A DNA stretch of 64,000 bases from Paguma larvata (lineage: Eukaryota > Chordata > Mammalia > Carnivora > Viverridae), in contig CM057837.1 in NCBI GenBank assembly GCA_030068075.1, positions 19,623,691 to 19,687,690 of the forward strand, read 5' to 3'. The position numbers were made by a program, and so were the translations under genes. Positions 11,170 through 22,632 of the stretch are shown here, in pieces. The notes beneath the pieces are model-generated. The model was not told where the DNA came from. It made no database searches and worked only from the letters and a program-made list of their open reading frames with translations. Every line of letters starts with the position of its first letter. The stretch's first letter is position 1.

Positions 11170-11290
11170 TTCTTCCCCCGCCCCCAAATGCCCAGCCAAT
11201 GAGAGACGTCACAACCCAGCCAATGAAAAGCCACCATGCTTTGACCTCCCCGTTTACTCCAGGGGACTTTTTGTTTAGAGATAGCCCTCC
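11170..11290 (+). promoter_or_regulatory. Promoter-like cluster: GC box, two CCAAT boxes, CRE-like site
   Basis: Within 50 bases there is a CCCCCGCCCCC run (11,175-11,185), CCAATGAGAGACGTCAC (CCAAT 11,196-11,200 with GACGTCAC 11,205-11,212) and a second CCAATGA (CCAAT 11,220-11,224). Two CCAAT boxes 24 bp apart around a CRE-type core is a typical proximal-promoter arrangement. Downstream text to about 11,480 ends 'gttttgctggtaaaatagctgcagttttatttt', which resembles the end of some LTRs, so this may be an LTR promoter rather than a cellular one. Confidence 0.45.
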
Positions 11291-11669
11291 CAAGCCTCCG
11301 GGCATCCCATTTTCCTCTGTAAGAGAGCCTGCTCTCGTCTGTTGTAAGAATCTGCCGACGGTTTGGCTTGTTCCAGATTGCAGTTCTCGGCTAGTCTCGA
11401 ATAACCCCAAATTCCGGAATGAAATACCCGTTTTGCTGGTAAAATAGCTGCAGTTTTATTTTGAAGGTTATTTGAGCCCCCTGGGGATCCTCTCGTGGTT
11501 CTCTGCAGGAGGCCACTCTGCCAACACAGAAGGGTGGTGGGGCCCGGATGGAACCATCCCTGTCTTGCAGAATGCAGGGCTCAGAACATTCCACCGCGAG
11601 CCAAACAGGAAAAGCATGGCTGAGGGCTGCAGCGGGGAAGGGCAGGCAGTGAACCTGGGCTGGGGGACT

Positions 11670-12010
11670 TAGCCAGCCGCGCACCAGGTGAGCGGCGGAT
11701 CGTCAGGCGGGTGTCGTGGTCTTGCTGTCCTGTCGCCTGTGCACGAGGCTTCGGCGGCCGGACCTCTGCTGTCCGGAGCTCTTCTCCCCAGAACCGTGGT
11801 CCCGGGCCCCGCATCGTCTGAGAACAAAGTGAGAAGGCGTAGCAATCGAAGGAAAGCCCCAAAGTTTGGTAGCTAGGATCACATTCTGGCTCGCTTAGGG
11901 TCGTGCAGCTGTCGGGTGCCCGCATTTCACCGTGACCATCGGACCTGCAGCTGCGGGCTTCGGCTCAGATCAGGAGGAAACGCTCGGTCGGCCTGGTAAG
12001 TTGCACGTTT
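11670..12010 (+). promoter_or_regulatory. CpG island, candidate first-exon region
   Basis: I count about 30 CpG dinucleotides in 11,641-12,000, and the line 11,701-11,760 is 70% G+C. Observed/expected CpG is roughly 0.9-1.0, against strong CpG depletion elsewhere in the window. The island contains TCGGCGGCCGG and ends at a consensus splice donor. No long frame spans it, so if transcribed the exon would be noncoding or 5' UTR. Confidence 0.6.
11993..12001 (+). other. Strong splice-donor consensus (CTG/GTAAGT)
   Basis: GGCCTGGTAAGTTGC matches the 5' splice-site consensus, with the intron starting at 11,996. Its place at the right edge of the CpG island makes it the best candidate exon boundary in the window. 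No partner acceptor could be assigned by eye. Confidence 0.45.
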
Positions 12011-12584
12011 CAATTAGAAGCATGTGCTTGAGTATAATTTTCTGACTCACCGGTTGGTCTTTGCCTTGAAAGCTCCGTTTAATTATCTTTGCTTAAAACC
12101 TACAGGGTGTAAATAGAAGCATCTGTAGAGGAAGACTACTAAAAAAAAAAAAAAAATCACAGGTTTTGGGCAAAAAACTACTTTCCTTTCTTTTTGGTTG
12201 ACCAAGAAATATTTCAGGGGTACTTTTGGAGGCAGGCTGGCAGACAGTGTGGTTGTGGGGTTCCTGAAATGTTTTGGGGCGCCTTTGGAGAGGAGCCCTG
12301 GGAGGCAATGGCTGCTGGTGGTGGTGAGAGTTGCGGGTGCAGCTGCTTCCGGGGCTGGGCCAGTTCTTGCTTGTTCAGCCCCGGGGGACATCCGGGGACG
12401 TGGCAGGGAGGCCGCAACGCCCTGCTCTCTGTTTGTTAAGCTCCAGGCTCCAGAGATGCCATGCCAGGCTCAGGGGAATGTTTCTTCTACCCTGGAACAA
12501 TCCGTGAGCTCAATACAGGACCTTATTCTGACTTCCTCTAATTCTCTAAGGGAGACACTAGTGTTAGCCACCGTTTAGAGATGC
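12011..12584. other. Unique sequence after the CpG island
   Basis: It would be the start of an intron if the donor at 11,996 is used. A poly-A run occurs at 12,140-12,155. The 126-codon frame at 12,198-12,578 has no recognisable motif. Confidence 0.4.
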
Positions 12585-12690
12585 CACTGGAATAAAAAAA
12601 CTCTGCGAGGGCAGGGATTTTTGTCTGTTCTACTCACTTTTAGATCCTTCGCACCCCAAATGCCTGGCCCTGGGTAACGTGCCGGAGTTC
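12585..12690 (+). repeat. L2 3'-end fragment, sense
   Basis: GAGGGCAGGGATTTTTGTCT followed by 'gttctactcacttttagatcc' and 'aaatgcctggccctgg' is the typical L2 3' end (gagggcaggga-tttgtct-gttca-ctgtatcccc-tgcctggc). Confidence 0.65.
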
Positions 12691-13319
12691 AGAGCCGCTC
12701 TCCTTTCCCTTTCTGTTTGTCACTTTGTAGAACCGTCAGGAACGTTCCCACCTTCTGCGGGGGGGAGCTATGGGGCTGCATTCGATGAGGGTCCAGGCCC
12801 CCCTCCAGGTGGATTCTAGGACTCTGTGAAGAATCACATCCAAAGTGGGGACCCCAGCTGGAATTCTTTTGCTCTGATTTTTGCATAGGCTCTTTGGCAC
12901 AGCTGGCCCTGGAGGCCGGGGAAGGTGCTTCCTAGCTTGCCTCGGAGTGGCCTGCAGCTTCTGGTCCGTCCTGACTGCCCACGGCACTGAAAGGCTGCTC
13001 AGGAGCAGAGCCCACCTGGGGACCTGGCAAGGGTCCCCAGCTTGCAGTGGATGGGCGCACACACCCAGACCTGGCCTCCCCCCCGCTTGCTGATGCTCCT
13101 TTGGCCTGGACAGTGCTGTGACCTTCCGTCCTCCACCCTCTCCCAGGTCTCCCCGCGACTGTTCGGATTCAGGCCCTGGGCTGCTCCCTGGCGTTCCCCA
13201 AGTGGAACCCCCATCACACCTTTGATCCCTGCCTCCCGGGAGCTCAGGTGGCCAAGTCTGGCTGCTGCTTGAAGCCTTCTCATCGACCCCCTAGTTCATG
13301 CGGCCTCTTGCTTTCTCAT
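12691..13319. other. Unique GC-rich sequence
   Basis: No repeat or exon is recognised. A frame of 108 codons on the minus strand and frames of 70-94 codons on both strands overlap each other, with no support for coding. Confidence 0.4.
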
Positions 13320-13855
13320 CTCCTTTCTTTCCCTCTTACTGTCTGGACCCGATAATTTTTGCCTCCTTCTACGCAGCCTGTTTTCTATTATTCTGTAATG
13401 TGCATTAGCCGTATATTGTATCTCCACGTTTGCGTGGACGTAAAATCCTCCTGTCTTGGTGAGGCCACCCCCTGCTCCCCGACTTCCGCTGTTCCGGGAG
13501 CTCCCTCCTACTACTTTTTGACACGATGGTGGCCTCTGCCAGGCTGCTTCTCTTACGGCAGGTGCAATATATCACTTTTTTTTTTTTATTTTTATTTTAT
13601 TTCTGAGATAGAGAGACAGAGCACAAATGGGGGAGGGGCAGAGAGAGAGGGAGACACAGAATCCGAAGCAGGCTCCAGGCTCTGAGCTGTGAGCACAGAG
13701 CCCGATGTGGGGCTTGAACTCATGAGCTGCGAGATCATGACCTGAGCCGAAGTCAGATGCTTAACCGACTGAGCCACCCAGGTGCCCCAACTTTTCTTGA
13801 TGGCACAGGTGTCAGGCTAGTGCCGGGCGCATAACAGATGCTTGAATCAATGTTT
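13320..13855 (+). repeat. Possible diverged L2, sense, split by a SINE
   Basis: Text at 13,330-13,470 and the tail GTGCCGGGCGCATAACAGAT GCTTGAATCAATG at 13,821-13,853 fit the L2 3' layout (agtgcctggcacatagtaggtgctcaataaatg). The assignment of the left part is weak. Confidence 0.4.
13576..13788 (-). mobile_element. Carnivore tRNA-Lys SINE, feliform type
   Basis: The copy is full-length with a 12-T tail. The head reads GACTGAGCCACCCAGGTGCC. A variant GAGCTGTGAGCACAGAGCCC is seen in the body. Confidence 0.95.
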
Positions 13856-14554
13856 CTGGTGTGACGCAGGAACTTCCCACCTAAAGCGGACACTCTCCTA
13901 GGAAGGAGGCTGTTCCCAGCACCCCTTCCAGCACAGGGTAGATGACCAAGAAAGATGAGTTGAAATGGCCTCTGGCTGGTAGCTGGTGGAGGACCTAAGG
14001 CTCAAGGAACGCGTGGGCCGTGTGTTTGGGGCAGAGACCCGTCTCGGGTCAGGAATGTCCCCTGACTGGTGGAGCCCCCGAGGCCTTGGCACGGCCCCCT
14101 CTCTGGAGCGGAGAGCAGCTAGCCGGGTGGGGGGAGCTGCCGCATGCATGTCTGGCTGTAGGTGCCAGGCCTGGTCTCTGACGGAGTTCAGGAGAGAAGG
14201 AAAGACTCTTCGCTGGAAGAGTCAGACAAATGGAAATCGAAATGTCGAATTTCCTGACGATGAAGAGTCAGTGAGAGGACAGGCTCAGGTGTGCGGCCAC
14301 ACGGAGCTCCCCACACCTGCTGCGTGGACATCGTCCTGTCTTCTCCCCGCCCCGGGGCAAGAGCTGCCCTGTGACCCTTACTTCTTGAGAGAGCAGCGTG
14401 AAGGAGACCGGAAGACTGCCCCTGCCCCGTCCCCAGGACTTCCCCATTCTAGAACACGCCGTCTGCAGCACAGCAACAACTCAGGTCTTTGGACCCCTCC
14501 ACATGGGGCTTTGTGTGTCGCGGGGCTCACTTTGGAACACTCACTCACCGGGGG
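13856..14554. other. Unique GC-rich sequence
   Basis: A 224-codon + frame (13,986-14,660) crosses this stretch and continues through the MIR. Because it reads through a MIR and has no recognised domain, I treat it as chance. Confidence 0.45.
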
Positions 14555-14805
14555 CAACCTCTTTGGGTGGTTACGAGCACAGGCTTGGGAACCGTGCAGC
14601 TCGGGTTATGGTCCTGGCTTTGCCATCAGCTGCCCGGGGGGCCTCAAGAAAGCGCCTTAACTTCTCTGAGCCTCCCCTTCCTCATCTGTAAAGTGGGGTA
14701 ATACCAGTTCCTCCCTTGGAGAGTGTCGTGGGGGTTAAATGAGACAATGCATGAAGGATGCTTAGGGCATGGTAAGCACTCGAGAGATGCTGCCTGTTAT
14801 TTTTA
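14555..14805 (+). repeat. MIR SINE, sense
   Basis: Consensus order is kept: 'gagcacaggcttgggaaccg', 'cctggctttgcc', CTTAACTTCTCTGAGCCTCC, CCTCATCTGTAAAGTGGGGT, 'gttaaatgagacaatgcatg', 'ggtaagcactcgagagatgctg'. Confidence 0.9.
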
Positions 14806-14828
14806 TTTTTTGAAAATAATGGCGTTAA

Positions 14829-15037
14829 GGGGTGCCTGGGTGGCTCAGTCGGTTGAGCATCCGATGTTGGCTCAGGTCATGATCTCGTGGTTGGTGGGAT
14901 TCGAGCCCTGCGTCAGGCTCTGTGCTGACAGCTCAGAGCCTGGAGCCTGCTTTGGGTTCTGTGTCTCCCTCTCTCTCTGCCCTTCCTCCACTCATGCTCT
15001 CTCTCTCTCAAAAATAAAATCTAAAAAAATTGATAAA
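14829..15037 (+). mobile_element. Carnivore tRNA-Lys SINE, sense, precise duplication
   Basis: The head starts GGGGTGCCTGGGTGGCTCAG, with A-box TGGCTCAGTCGG intact. Flanks are GAAAATAATGGCGTTAA (14,812-14,828) and GAAAATAATGATGTTAA (15,038-15,054), a 17-bp duplication differing at two positions. Confidence 0.97.
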
Positions 15038-15054
15038 GAAAATAATGATGTTAA

Positions 15055-15969
15055 ACTCTGTCACCTACCAGTGACCTCCGGTGCTGCCATTATCAGAAGT
15101 CCTAAAATTTTCCGACATTGGGTTTCATGAGACCTTTCCAACTCTCGTGTTCTGTGGCTTGCTTTGGGCGTGCTCAGTTATGAAAACCACCTTCTCATTT
15201 GGCAAGAATTTTAAGAGACTGGAATCCCTTAGCTCCTTATTCTTTGGGAAGAGCCAGCACCACATCCGTGCCTCCCCAGCTTCCTAGAGGACCAGAGATT
15301 TTCCCTTCCAGGGGAAGAGAGCCACCGGCTTGTCGCACCTGTATGCCCAGAAGAGGCACCCACTCTGTTTAACACACCGCGTTCATATCGCATTCGATCT
15401 TTCGCTGCTTGATTTCTTTTGGCATTTTTAAGCATCTCATTCCCTGCGACTTTATCTGTGTTTGGGATTATTTTCCCCAGGTGCTTTACCTGGCATTTAT
15501 CCAGCTGGAATCTCATTTTCTTATTTTCTGGCACTGTTTATAATCACCTTAGGGCCATTTTTATTATTTGTCTTTCTTCCCTGGTGCTCTTCAAACTGCC
15601 CAATTTAGTTATAAGGATGCCACAAATTAGCACAGTGTTTGTGATTCCGTTTGCCCATCTCCGTGTGGATTTAGCCAGCATGCAGGTCTGGTTTTTCATG
15701 CTCCGATTTAGCATTTTAAAAAATCAGCCACTCATTCTATTAAGATATTATCCCCAACTCCTCTGACTCTTGAATCGTTTGGTAGGGATCTGAATCTTGC
15801 CGATAATTGGATGTGGTTCAATTAGTGTAGCCCAGAACCAAGTTAGATTAACCAATGGTATCGTTATGATGGACATGTTGGTAGACTTTAAATTATGATT
15901 TTTCTCCAAACAGGTGCCAGGATTTTAGAGTTCTATGAGTTGTTTCAACTTCGACCTCTGTTTCCTGTC
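15055..15969. other. Unique sequence between a SINE and the long L1
   Basis: No repeat is recognised. A 115-codon + frame (15,419-15,766) is rich in hydrophobic codons because the DNA is T-rich, and it has no family resemblance. Confidence 0.45.
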
Positions 15970-16859
15970 TCTTTTATTTTTTAAAAAAGTCAACATTTAT
16001 AGTAACGGAATTATTGCCAAAATGGTGCCAAGTATTCCCAAATACCCATGGCAGTACCCCTGTTGTTGATAATATGACATCTTAATACGGTATATTTGTC
16101 ACAGTTCATGCACCAACGCTGGTACATTGTTACTGGTGAGAGTTCACAGTTTATTACATTTCCGGAGTTCTTACCTAATGCCCTTTTCTTGCCCCAAGAT
16201 TCCATCCGTGACCCCACATCACATCTCCTCGTCCTCTGTCCTCAGGTTCCTCTTGGCCGTGGCGGTTTCTCAGACTTCCGTTGCTTCTGGTGACCTTGAC
16301 CGTTTTGAGGAGTACAGGTCGTATACTTCTCAGAATGTCCTTCAACTGGGGTTCGTCTGGTGTTTTCCTGATGATTAGACTGGGGCCGTGGGTTCTTGGG
16401 AGGAAGACCTCAGAGGTGAAGTGCTCGTCTCATCACGTCCTAGCCACAGGACTTGTCGCTGTGGGCGCTGACCTTGGCCGCCTGGCCGAGGTCATGCTGT
16501 GTGTCTGCAGAGTAAAGTTAGGTTCTATTTCTCCCTTTCCCTACTGTACCCTTTGGAAGAAAGTCACCGTATGCAGCCCTACACTTGGGGCGAGGGGAGG
16601 GGCTGTGCGCCCCTTTCTTAGAGGTGGAATAGTTGTTACGTGAATTATTTGGAATTCCTCTGCATGGAAGATCGGGCAACTTTTTGTTATTTATTTACTC
16701 ATTTAATAATTTATTTTTATTGGCATGGACTCCACATCTTTCTTTTCTACTTCAGGTTATAATCTGATGCTACTTTATTTTGTCACTCAAATTTTTCCAG
16801 TTTTGGCCACTGGGAGCTCTTTAAGTTGACTCTTTATCCCTTTGACGTGATCCAACATT

Positions 16860-17640
16860 TTTTAATTTCTTTTTTTTTAAGTAAAAAAGTTTTTTAATTA
16901 AAAACAATTTTTATTTTTTAATTTACATCCGCGTTAGTTAGCATATAGCGCAATGAGGATTTTAGGAGTAGATTCCAGTGATCCATCCCCTACATATAAC
17001 ACTCAGTGCTCATCCCAACACGTGTCCTCCTTAAGGCCCCTTGCCCATTTAGCCCATTCCCCCCTCACAACCCCTCCGGCAACCCTCAATTTGTTCTCTA
17101 TATTTAAGAATCTCTTATGTTTTGTCCCCCTCCCTGTTTTTATATTGTTTTTGCTTCCCTTTCCCTATGTTCATCTGTTTTGTATATTAAACTCCACAGA
17201 TGAGTGAAGTCATATGATATGTCTTTCTCTGACTAATTTCGCTTAGCTTAATACCCTTTAATTCCATCCACATTGTTGCACATGGTAAGCTTTTATTCTT
17301 TTGGATTGCCAAGTGATACTCCATTGTGTATATGTACATTCTCTTTATCCGTTCATCTGTCAGTGGACACTCTGGCTCTTCTGTACTTTGGCTATTGTCG
17401 ATAGCACTGCTATAAACATTGGGGTGCATGTGTCCCTTCGAAACAGCACACCTGTATCCTTTGGATAAATACCTAGTAGTGCAATTAGTAGGGTCATAGG
17501 GTCAGTTCTGTTTTTAATTTTTTGGGGAACCTTCATACTGTTTTCCAGAGTGGCTGCACGAGTTTGCCTTCCCACCGGCAGCGCATTCCTCTTTCTCCGC
17601 ATCCTCTCCAGCATCTGTTGTTGCCTGAGGCGTTAATTGT
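16860..17640 (-). mobile_element. Carnivore L1 3' end, 5'-truncated, antisense
   Basis: A T-rich left edge (antisense poly-A tail, about 16,869-16,923) is followed by the carnivore L1 3' UTR ('ttacatccgcgttagttagcatatagcg'). The ORF2 C-terminus reads on the minus strand at 17,187-17,429 with MEYHLAIQKNKSLPCATM and WMELKGIKLSEISQRKT. It interrupts the 3' UTR of the older L1, whose text resumes near 17,641. It is truncated about 450 bp into ORF2. Confidence 0.88.
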
Positions 17641-18221
17641 AGCCATCATTTCTTTTCTAAAGCACTTGCGCTACTGTATTCTCTAGGCTCAAATGGCGTA
17701 TTTCCTGTCCTGGCCCAAGAATCAGCCGTCTCTCTAAGGAGCCCTGTGTCCTGTTATTGGAGAATGGTTTTAGAAACCAACATCTGGGTGTTCGGTGTGC
17801 TCGTTGCGACTGGGCTTTCTTTTAGATCCCCCCAGCTGACAGAGCAGCAGATATAAGTGTGTATACTGACCCATGTCCATACACACAGCAATTAACATCT
17901 CTGTTTAACCATCTGTGCAAGCTGAACTCCTGTCTCCAGCCTTAATTATTCCCATATGGACAGTGTGGCCTCCATTCCTTGCTTATATGTACTCCTCACC
18001 TCCACTCCAACTTGAGAAGTCTGGCTCCTGCCATTTGTTAACGGCTTATATAAATGTATAATGGAATTTTTAACACATATCTCCACAGCAAACAACTTTA
18101 TCAACTAGGGTGCTTATGTATAGTGGCCTCTGCCTTTGGTCTTACAGCCTCTACTCATTTCCAGGGTTCTCTAGATCCATACCTAATTGCTCACCCCATT
18201 CAGTGAGCTTGCTTCATATAT

Positions 18222-18406
18222 ATTTTTAAATGTCTATTTATTTATTTTGAGGGGGAAGGAGAGGAGAGAGAGGGAGAATCCCACCAGGAGGCTCTGAACT
18301 GTCAGCGCAGAGCCCCACGCGGAGCTCAGTCTCACAAACTGTGGGATCATGACCTGAGCCGAAATCAAGAGTTGGACGCTCAACCGACTGAGCCACCCAG
18401 GCACCT
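18222..18406 (-). mobile_element. Carnivore SINE, older type
   Basis: It is a shortened body lacking part of the GA-rich segment and ends CCGACTGAGCCACCCAGGCA. It is inserted in the 3' UTR of the long antisense L1. Confidence 0.9.
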
Positions 18407-19464
18407 CATTTCATTTATTTTTAATACATTTAGATTCTTCTCTCACATTCTGCCTTCCATCCCGGACACCCGAACATCCTAAGGATTTTTTATAATTTTG
18501 CCCGATTATATACATTACGATTTACTTTTTGTGCTGTCAAGTTATGGGTTTGGCAAATGTTTATTGTCTTGTATTCACCATTACAGTATCAAACAGAATA
18601 CTTAAAAATCCTCTGTGTTCTATCTTCTCAACCTTCCCACCCCTGCCCAGAACCCCTGGCAACCATAGATCTCTTTAGTGTCTCTGTCCTTTTGCCTTTT
18701 CCAGAATATCATAGAATTGGAATCGCATACAATGTAGCCTTTTCAGGTTGGCTTCTTTCACCTAGTAGTATGCATTAAGGATTAATTCATGTCTTTTCAT
18801 GACTCAATAGTTCTGAATAATATTCCATTGTATGGATGTATGATAATTTGTTTATCCATTCACTTATTGGACTTTTTGGTTACTTTCTGTTTTTGGCAGT
18901 TGTGAATGAACCTGCCTTAAACATGTGTCTGCAGTTTTTTGAAAACACGTTTTCAGATCGTTTGGGCAAATACTTGTGAGTGGGGTTGTTAGATCTTCTG
19001 GCAAGACAACGTTTAGTTTGTGAGAAACGGCCTTCCAGAGGGGCGGTACCGTTCTGCACTTACAACAACAAGGAATGAGAGTTCCTGTTTTTCTGAATTC
19101 TTTCCAGCACTCAGTCTTGTAGTTTTTTTTTGCCATTCAGGTAGGTATGCAGTGGTATTACATTATTGTTTTTCCTTGCAATTCCCTGAGGACAGATGAT
19201 ATTGCACACCTATTTATATGCTCATTTTCTATCAGTATATCATTTTTGTTGATTGTCAGTTCAGATCTTTGACCCAATTTTCATTGGGTTGTTTGTTTTC
19301 TTGTTGTTGGCTTTCACCAGTTCTTTGCATATTTGGATACAAATCCTCTATTAGATGTGTGTTTTGAAAACAATTCCTCCCAGCCAGTGGCTTGATCTTT
19401 TCGCTCTCTGCGTCTTCTGCAGAGCATGCTTTAATTATAACAAAGTCTAACTTAATCATTTTTT

Positions 19465-19686
19465 TCTTTTTAAAAATTTTTTTAACCTTTATTTATTTTT
19501 GAGAGACATAGAGACAGAGCATGAGCAGGGGAGGGGCAGAGAGACAGGGAGACACAGAATCTGAAGCAGGCTCCAGGCTCTGAGCTGTCAGCACAGAGCC
19601 CAACACGGGGCTCGAACTCACAGACTATGAGATCATGACCTGAGGTGAAGTCGGCCACTTAACCGACTGAGCCACCCAGGTGCCCC
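19465..19686 (-). mobile_element. Carnivore tRNA-Lys SINE, feliform type
   Basis: Low divergence, with GAGCTGTCAGCACAGAGCCC. The flanks TCATTTTTTT at both ends are compatible with a short duplication. It is inserted in the L1 ORF2 C-terminal region. Confidence 0.95.
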
Positions 19687-20485
19687 TCATTTTTTTTTTT
19701 TTCTTTTATGGATCATTCCCCCGGCGTCGTGTTTAAGAACTCAGCACTAAGCCCAAAGTCACGCAGATGTTCTCCTGTGTCTTCTTCAAGAAGCTGAATT
19801 AGTTCCGCATTTTGTGGTTTAGGTCCATGATGCGTTTTTAGTTCATTTTTGTGTGAAGTGTAAGGTCTGTGTCTGGGTTATTATTTTTGCGTATAGTATT
19901 GAGAAGACCATGCTTTTCCACTTACTTGTCTCTGCTTCTTTGTCAAAGATCAGTTGACTATATTTGCGTGGGTCCCTCTCTGGGCTTTTAATTTTGTTCT
20001 ACTGGTCATATATGCCTCTTCTTTCACCAATATCAACGCTGTCTTGATTACTGTACCCTTATAGTAGCTCTTGAAATCAGGTAGTATGACTCTTCCAACT
20101 TTGGGCTCCTTTAGTATTGTGTACGCTATTCTAGGCCTTTTGCTTCTTTCTATAAACTATATGATCATTTTATTGATATCTACGAAACAGCTTGCTGATA
20201 CTTTAGTTGGGATGAAGCAGAGCCTATAGAGCAAATGGGAAGAATTTCCATCTGAACAATACTGAGTCTTCCATTCCACAAATGTGCAATATCGCTCTGG
20301 TTGTATAGATCTTTGATTTTCGGCACTGTTCTGTAGCTTTCCACATGTTAATCCTAAACATATTTTATTAGATTTATACCTAAGTATTTCCTTCTGGGGA
20401 TGCTAATGTAAATTATCTTGTTTTTCATCTCAAATTCTGATTGTTCATTACTGCTGTAAGGAGAGGAATTGAGTTTGGTGTTTTA

Positions 20486-21018
20486 TTTTATTTTATTTTT
20501 TTTAATTTATAATAGTTTATTTTCAAATTGGTTTACATATAACACCCAGTGTTCATCCCAACAAGTGCCCTCTTTAATGCCCATCACCCCCTCTCCCCCC
20601 TCCCTCATCCCCCTCACCCACAGTTCTTAGTCTTTATCTCCCTCCCTCTCTGTGTCTTTTTTTTCTTTCCCCTTTTCCCCTCCCCCTGGTTTTTGCTTAG
20701 TCTCACAAAGTCCACCTATTCGTGGAAACATATGGTATCTGTCTTTTCTGACTTATTTCACTTAACATAATACCCTCCAGTTCCATCCATGTTGCTACAC
20801 ATGGCCAGATTTCATTTTTTCTCATTGCCACGTAGTAGTCCATTGTATATATGTACCACATCTTCTTTATCCACTCGTCCAAAGGCAAGGGAATTAAAAG
20901 CAAAGATGAACTATTGGGACCTCATCAAGATAAAAAGCTTCTGCACAGCAAAAGAAACAACCAACAAAACGAATAGGCAACCAACGGAATGGGAAAAGAT
21001 CATCGCAAATGACATATC
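20486..21018 (-). mobile_element. Carnivore L1 insertion with 5' inversion (twin priming)
   Basis: Left part 20,486-20,880 is antisense carnivore L1 3' UTR plus ORF2 end (minus-strand [18 protein letters not shown]). Right part 20,881-21,018 is sense ORF2 from further upstream (AAAAAGCTTCTGCACAGCAA), so the 5' piece is inverted. A TCC microhomology lies at the junction. The 15-bp duplication GAGTTTGGTGTTTTA flanks both sides (20,471-20,485 and 21,019-21,033). This shows a single insertion event with internal inversion and deletion. Confidence 0.92.
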
Positions 21019-21561
21019 GAGTTTGGTGTTTTAACCTTGTGTCTTGTAATGTTGCTATACTTCTTATTAATGCGAAGAGTTGTGTGTTTTTTTGTAATTG
21101 TTTGGCATTTTCTACTGAGAACAAAGAAGTTTTATTTCTTCCTTTCCAATCCGGATAACTTTAAGTTCCTTCTCTTATTTCATTTTGCTAGTTTGTACTT
21201 TCAGTGTGAGGTTGAATAGGAATGGTGAGAGAACTTCGTTTTCTCGTTCCTGGTTTAGAGAGAAATTGTTCTGTGTCACAACGTTCAGTATGATCGTAAC
21301 CGTAGGGTTGTTGTAGGTGTTCTTTACCAGATTGAGGGACTTTCCTACTATTCCTGGTTTGCTGAGAGTTTGTTGTTGTTGTTAAATGAGGAATATGTTT
21401 TGAATTTTGTTAAAGGCTTTAGTGGTGTCAATTGATAGACAGTATGATTTTTCTTCTTTAGTCTGTTAATCGTGGTGGGTTACAGTGACTGAGTTTCAGA
21501 TGTTGAACCAGCTTTGCATTCCTGGGGTAAATCTCACTGATTGTGGACTAGAATACCTTTT

Positions 21562-21791
21562 TTTTTTTTAATTTTTTTTAATGTTTTTATTTTTTTATTT
21601 TTGAGAGAGAGAGAGAGACAGAGCACTAGCTGGGGAGGGGCAGAGAGAGAGAGGGAGACACAGAATCTGAAGCAGGCTCCAGGCTCTGAACTGGCAGCAC
21701 AGAGCCTGACGTGGGGCTCGAACCCACAGACCGCGAGATCATGACCTGAGCTGAAGTCGGCCGCTCAAGCGACTGAGCCCCCCAGGCGCCC
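21562..21791 (-). mobile_element. Carnivore tRNA-Lys SINE, feliform type
   Basis: The element is full-length and flanked by CTAGAATAC (21,548-21,556 and 21,792-21,800), each followed by T-rich L1 sequence. Confidence 0.96.
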
Positions 21792-22439
21792 CTAGAATAC
21801 TTTTATGCCTTGTTGGATCTGATTTCCTCGTGTTCTTTGAGGATTTGTGAGTCTATGTTTAAGGAAGATATTGGTCTGTGATTTTCCTTTCTTGTAATGT
21901 CTTTCTCTGATCTCGCTATGAAAGTAATGTTGGTCCCGTAAAATAGGAAATGTTTCCACTGCTTTTATTTTCATTATGGAGCAGTGGCATTAGTTCTTTT
22001 TTAAATATTTAGTAAATTTCACCCATAAAGCTATGTGGGTCTGATGCTTCTTTTTTGGGAGGGTATTAATTATTAATTTAATTTCTTTAAAAGATATAAG
22101 GCTATTCAGGTTGTTTATATCTCCTTGTGTGAGTTTGTGTCTTTCAAGGGATTGTCACATTTTATCTAAATTATCAAATTTGTAAGCCTATAGAGTTGTT
22201 TGTATCTTATCTTAATATATATGGGATCAGTGGTAATAAACCTTTTAAATTCATGATATTGATAATTTGTATTTTCTCTTTTTTCCTCGGTTAGCTTGCC
22301 TAGAGCTTGAGCAATTTTATTGATCTTTTGGTTTATAGATTTTTTTCTGTTTTCAATTTTATGGATTTCTGCCCTAATTTTTATTATCCCTTTTCCTTTC
22401 TTACTTTAGGATTGACTTTCTCTCCCTTTTCTGGGTTTT

Positions 22440-22632
22440 TAACATTATTGTTTTGATTTTAGAGAGAGAGCATGCAAGCAGGAGAGGGGCATAGAGGGAG
22501 AGAGAGAATCCCAAGCAGACTCCATGCTCAGTGCGGACCCCAACATGGAGCTCAATCCTACAACCCTGGGATGGTGACCTGAACCGAAATCAAAAGTCGA
22601 ATGCTCAACTGACTGTGCCACCCAGGTGCCCC
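22440..22632 (-). mobile_element. Carnivore SINE, older type
   Basis: The body carries the older signature TCCATGCTCAGTGCGGACCC and 'acaaccctgggatggtgacc', unlike the feliform copies. It sits in the L1 ORF2 region. Confidence 0.88.

Noticed and set aside
13986..14660. 224-codon + frame
   Set aside because: It reads through the left half of a MIR element, and the predicted product has no recognisable features.
14829..15037. tRNA-like sequence
   Set aside because: The tRNA-Lys resemblance here and in about 35 other places is the head of the carnivore SINE. No free-standing tRNA gene was found.
17187..17429. 80-codon minus frame as a possible host gene
   Set aside because: It is the C-terminus of a carnivore L1 ORF2, as the second copy at 20,703-20,903 confirms.
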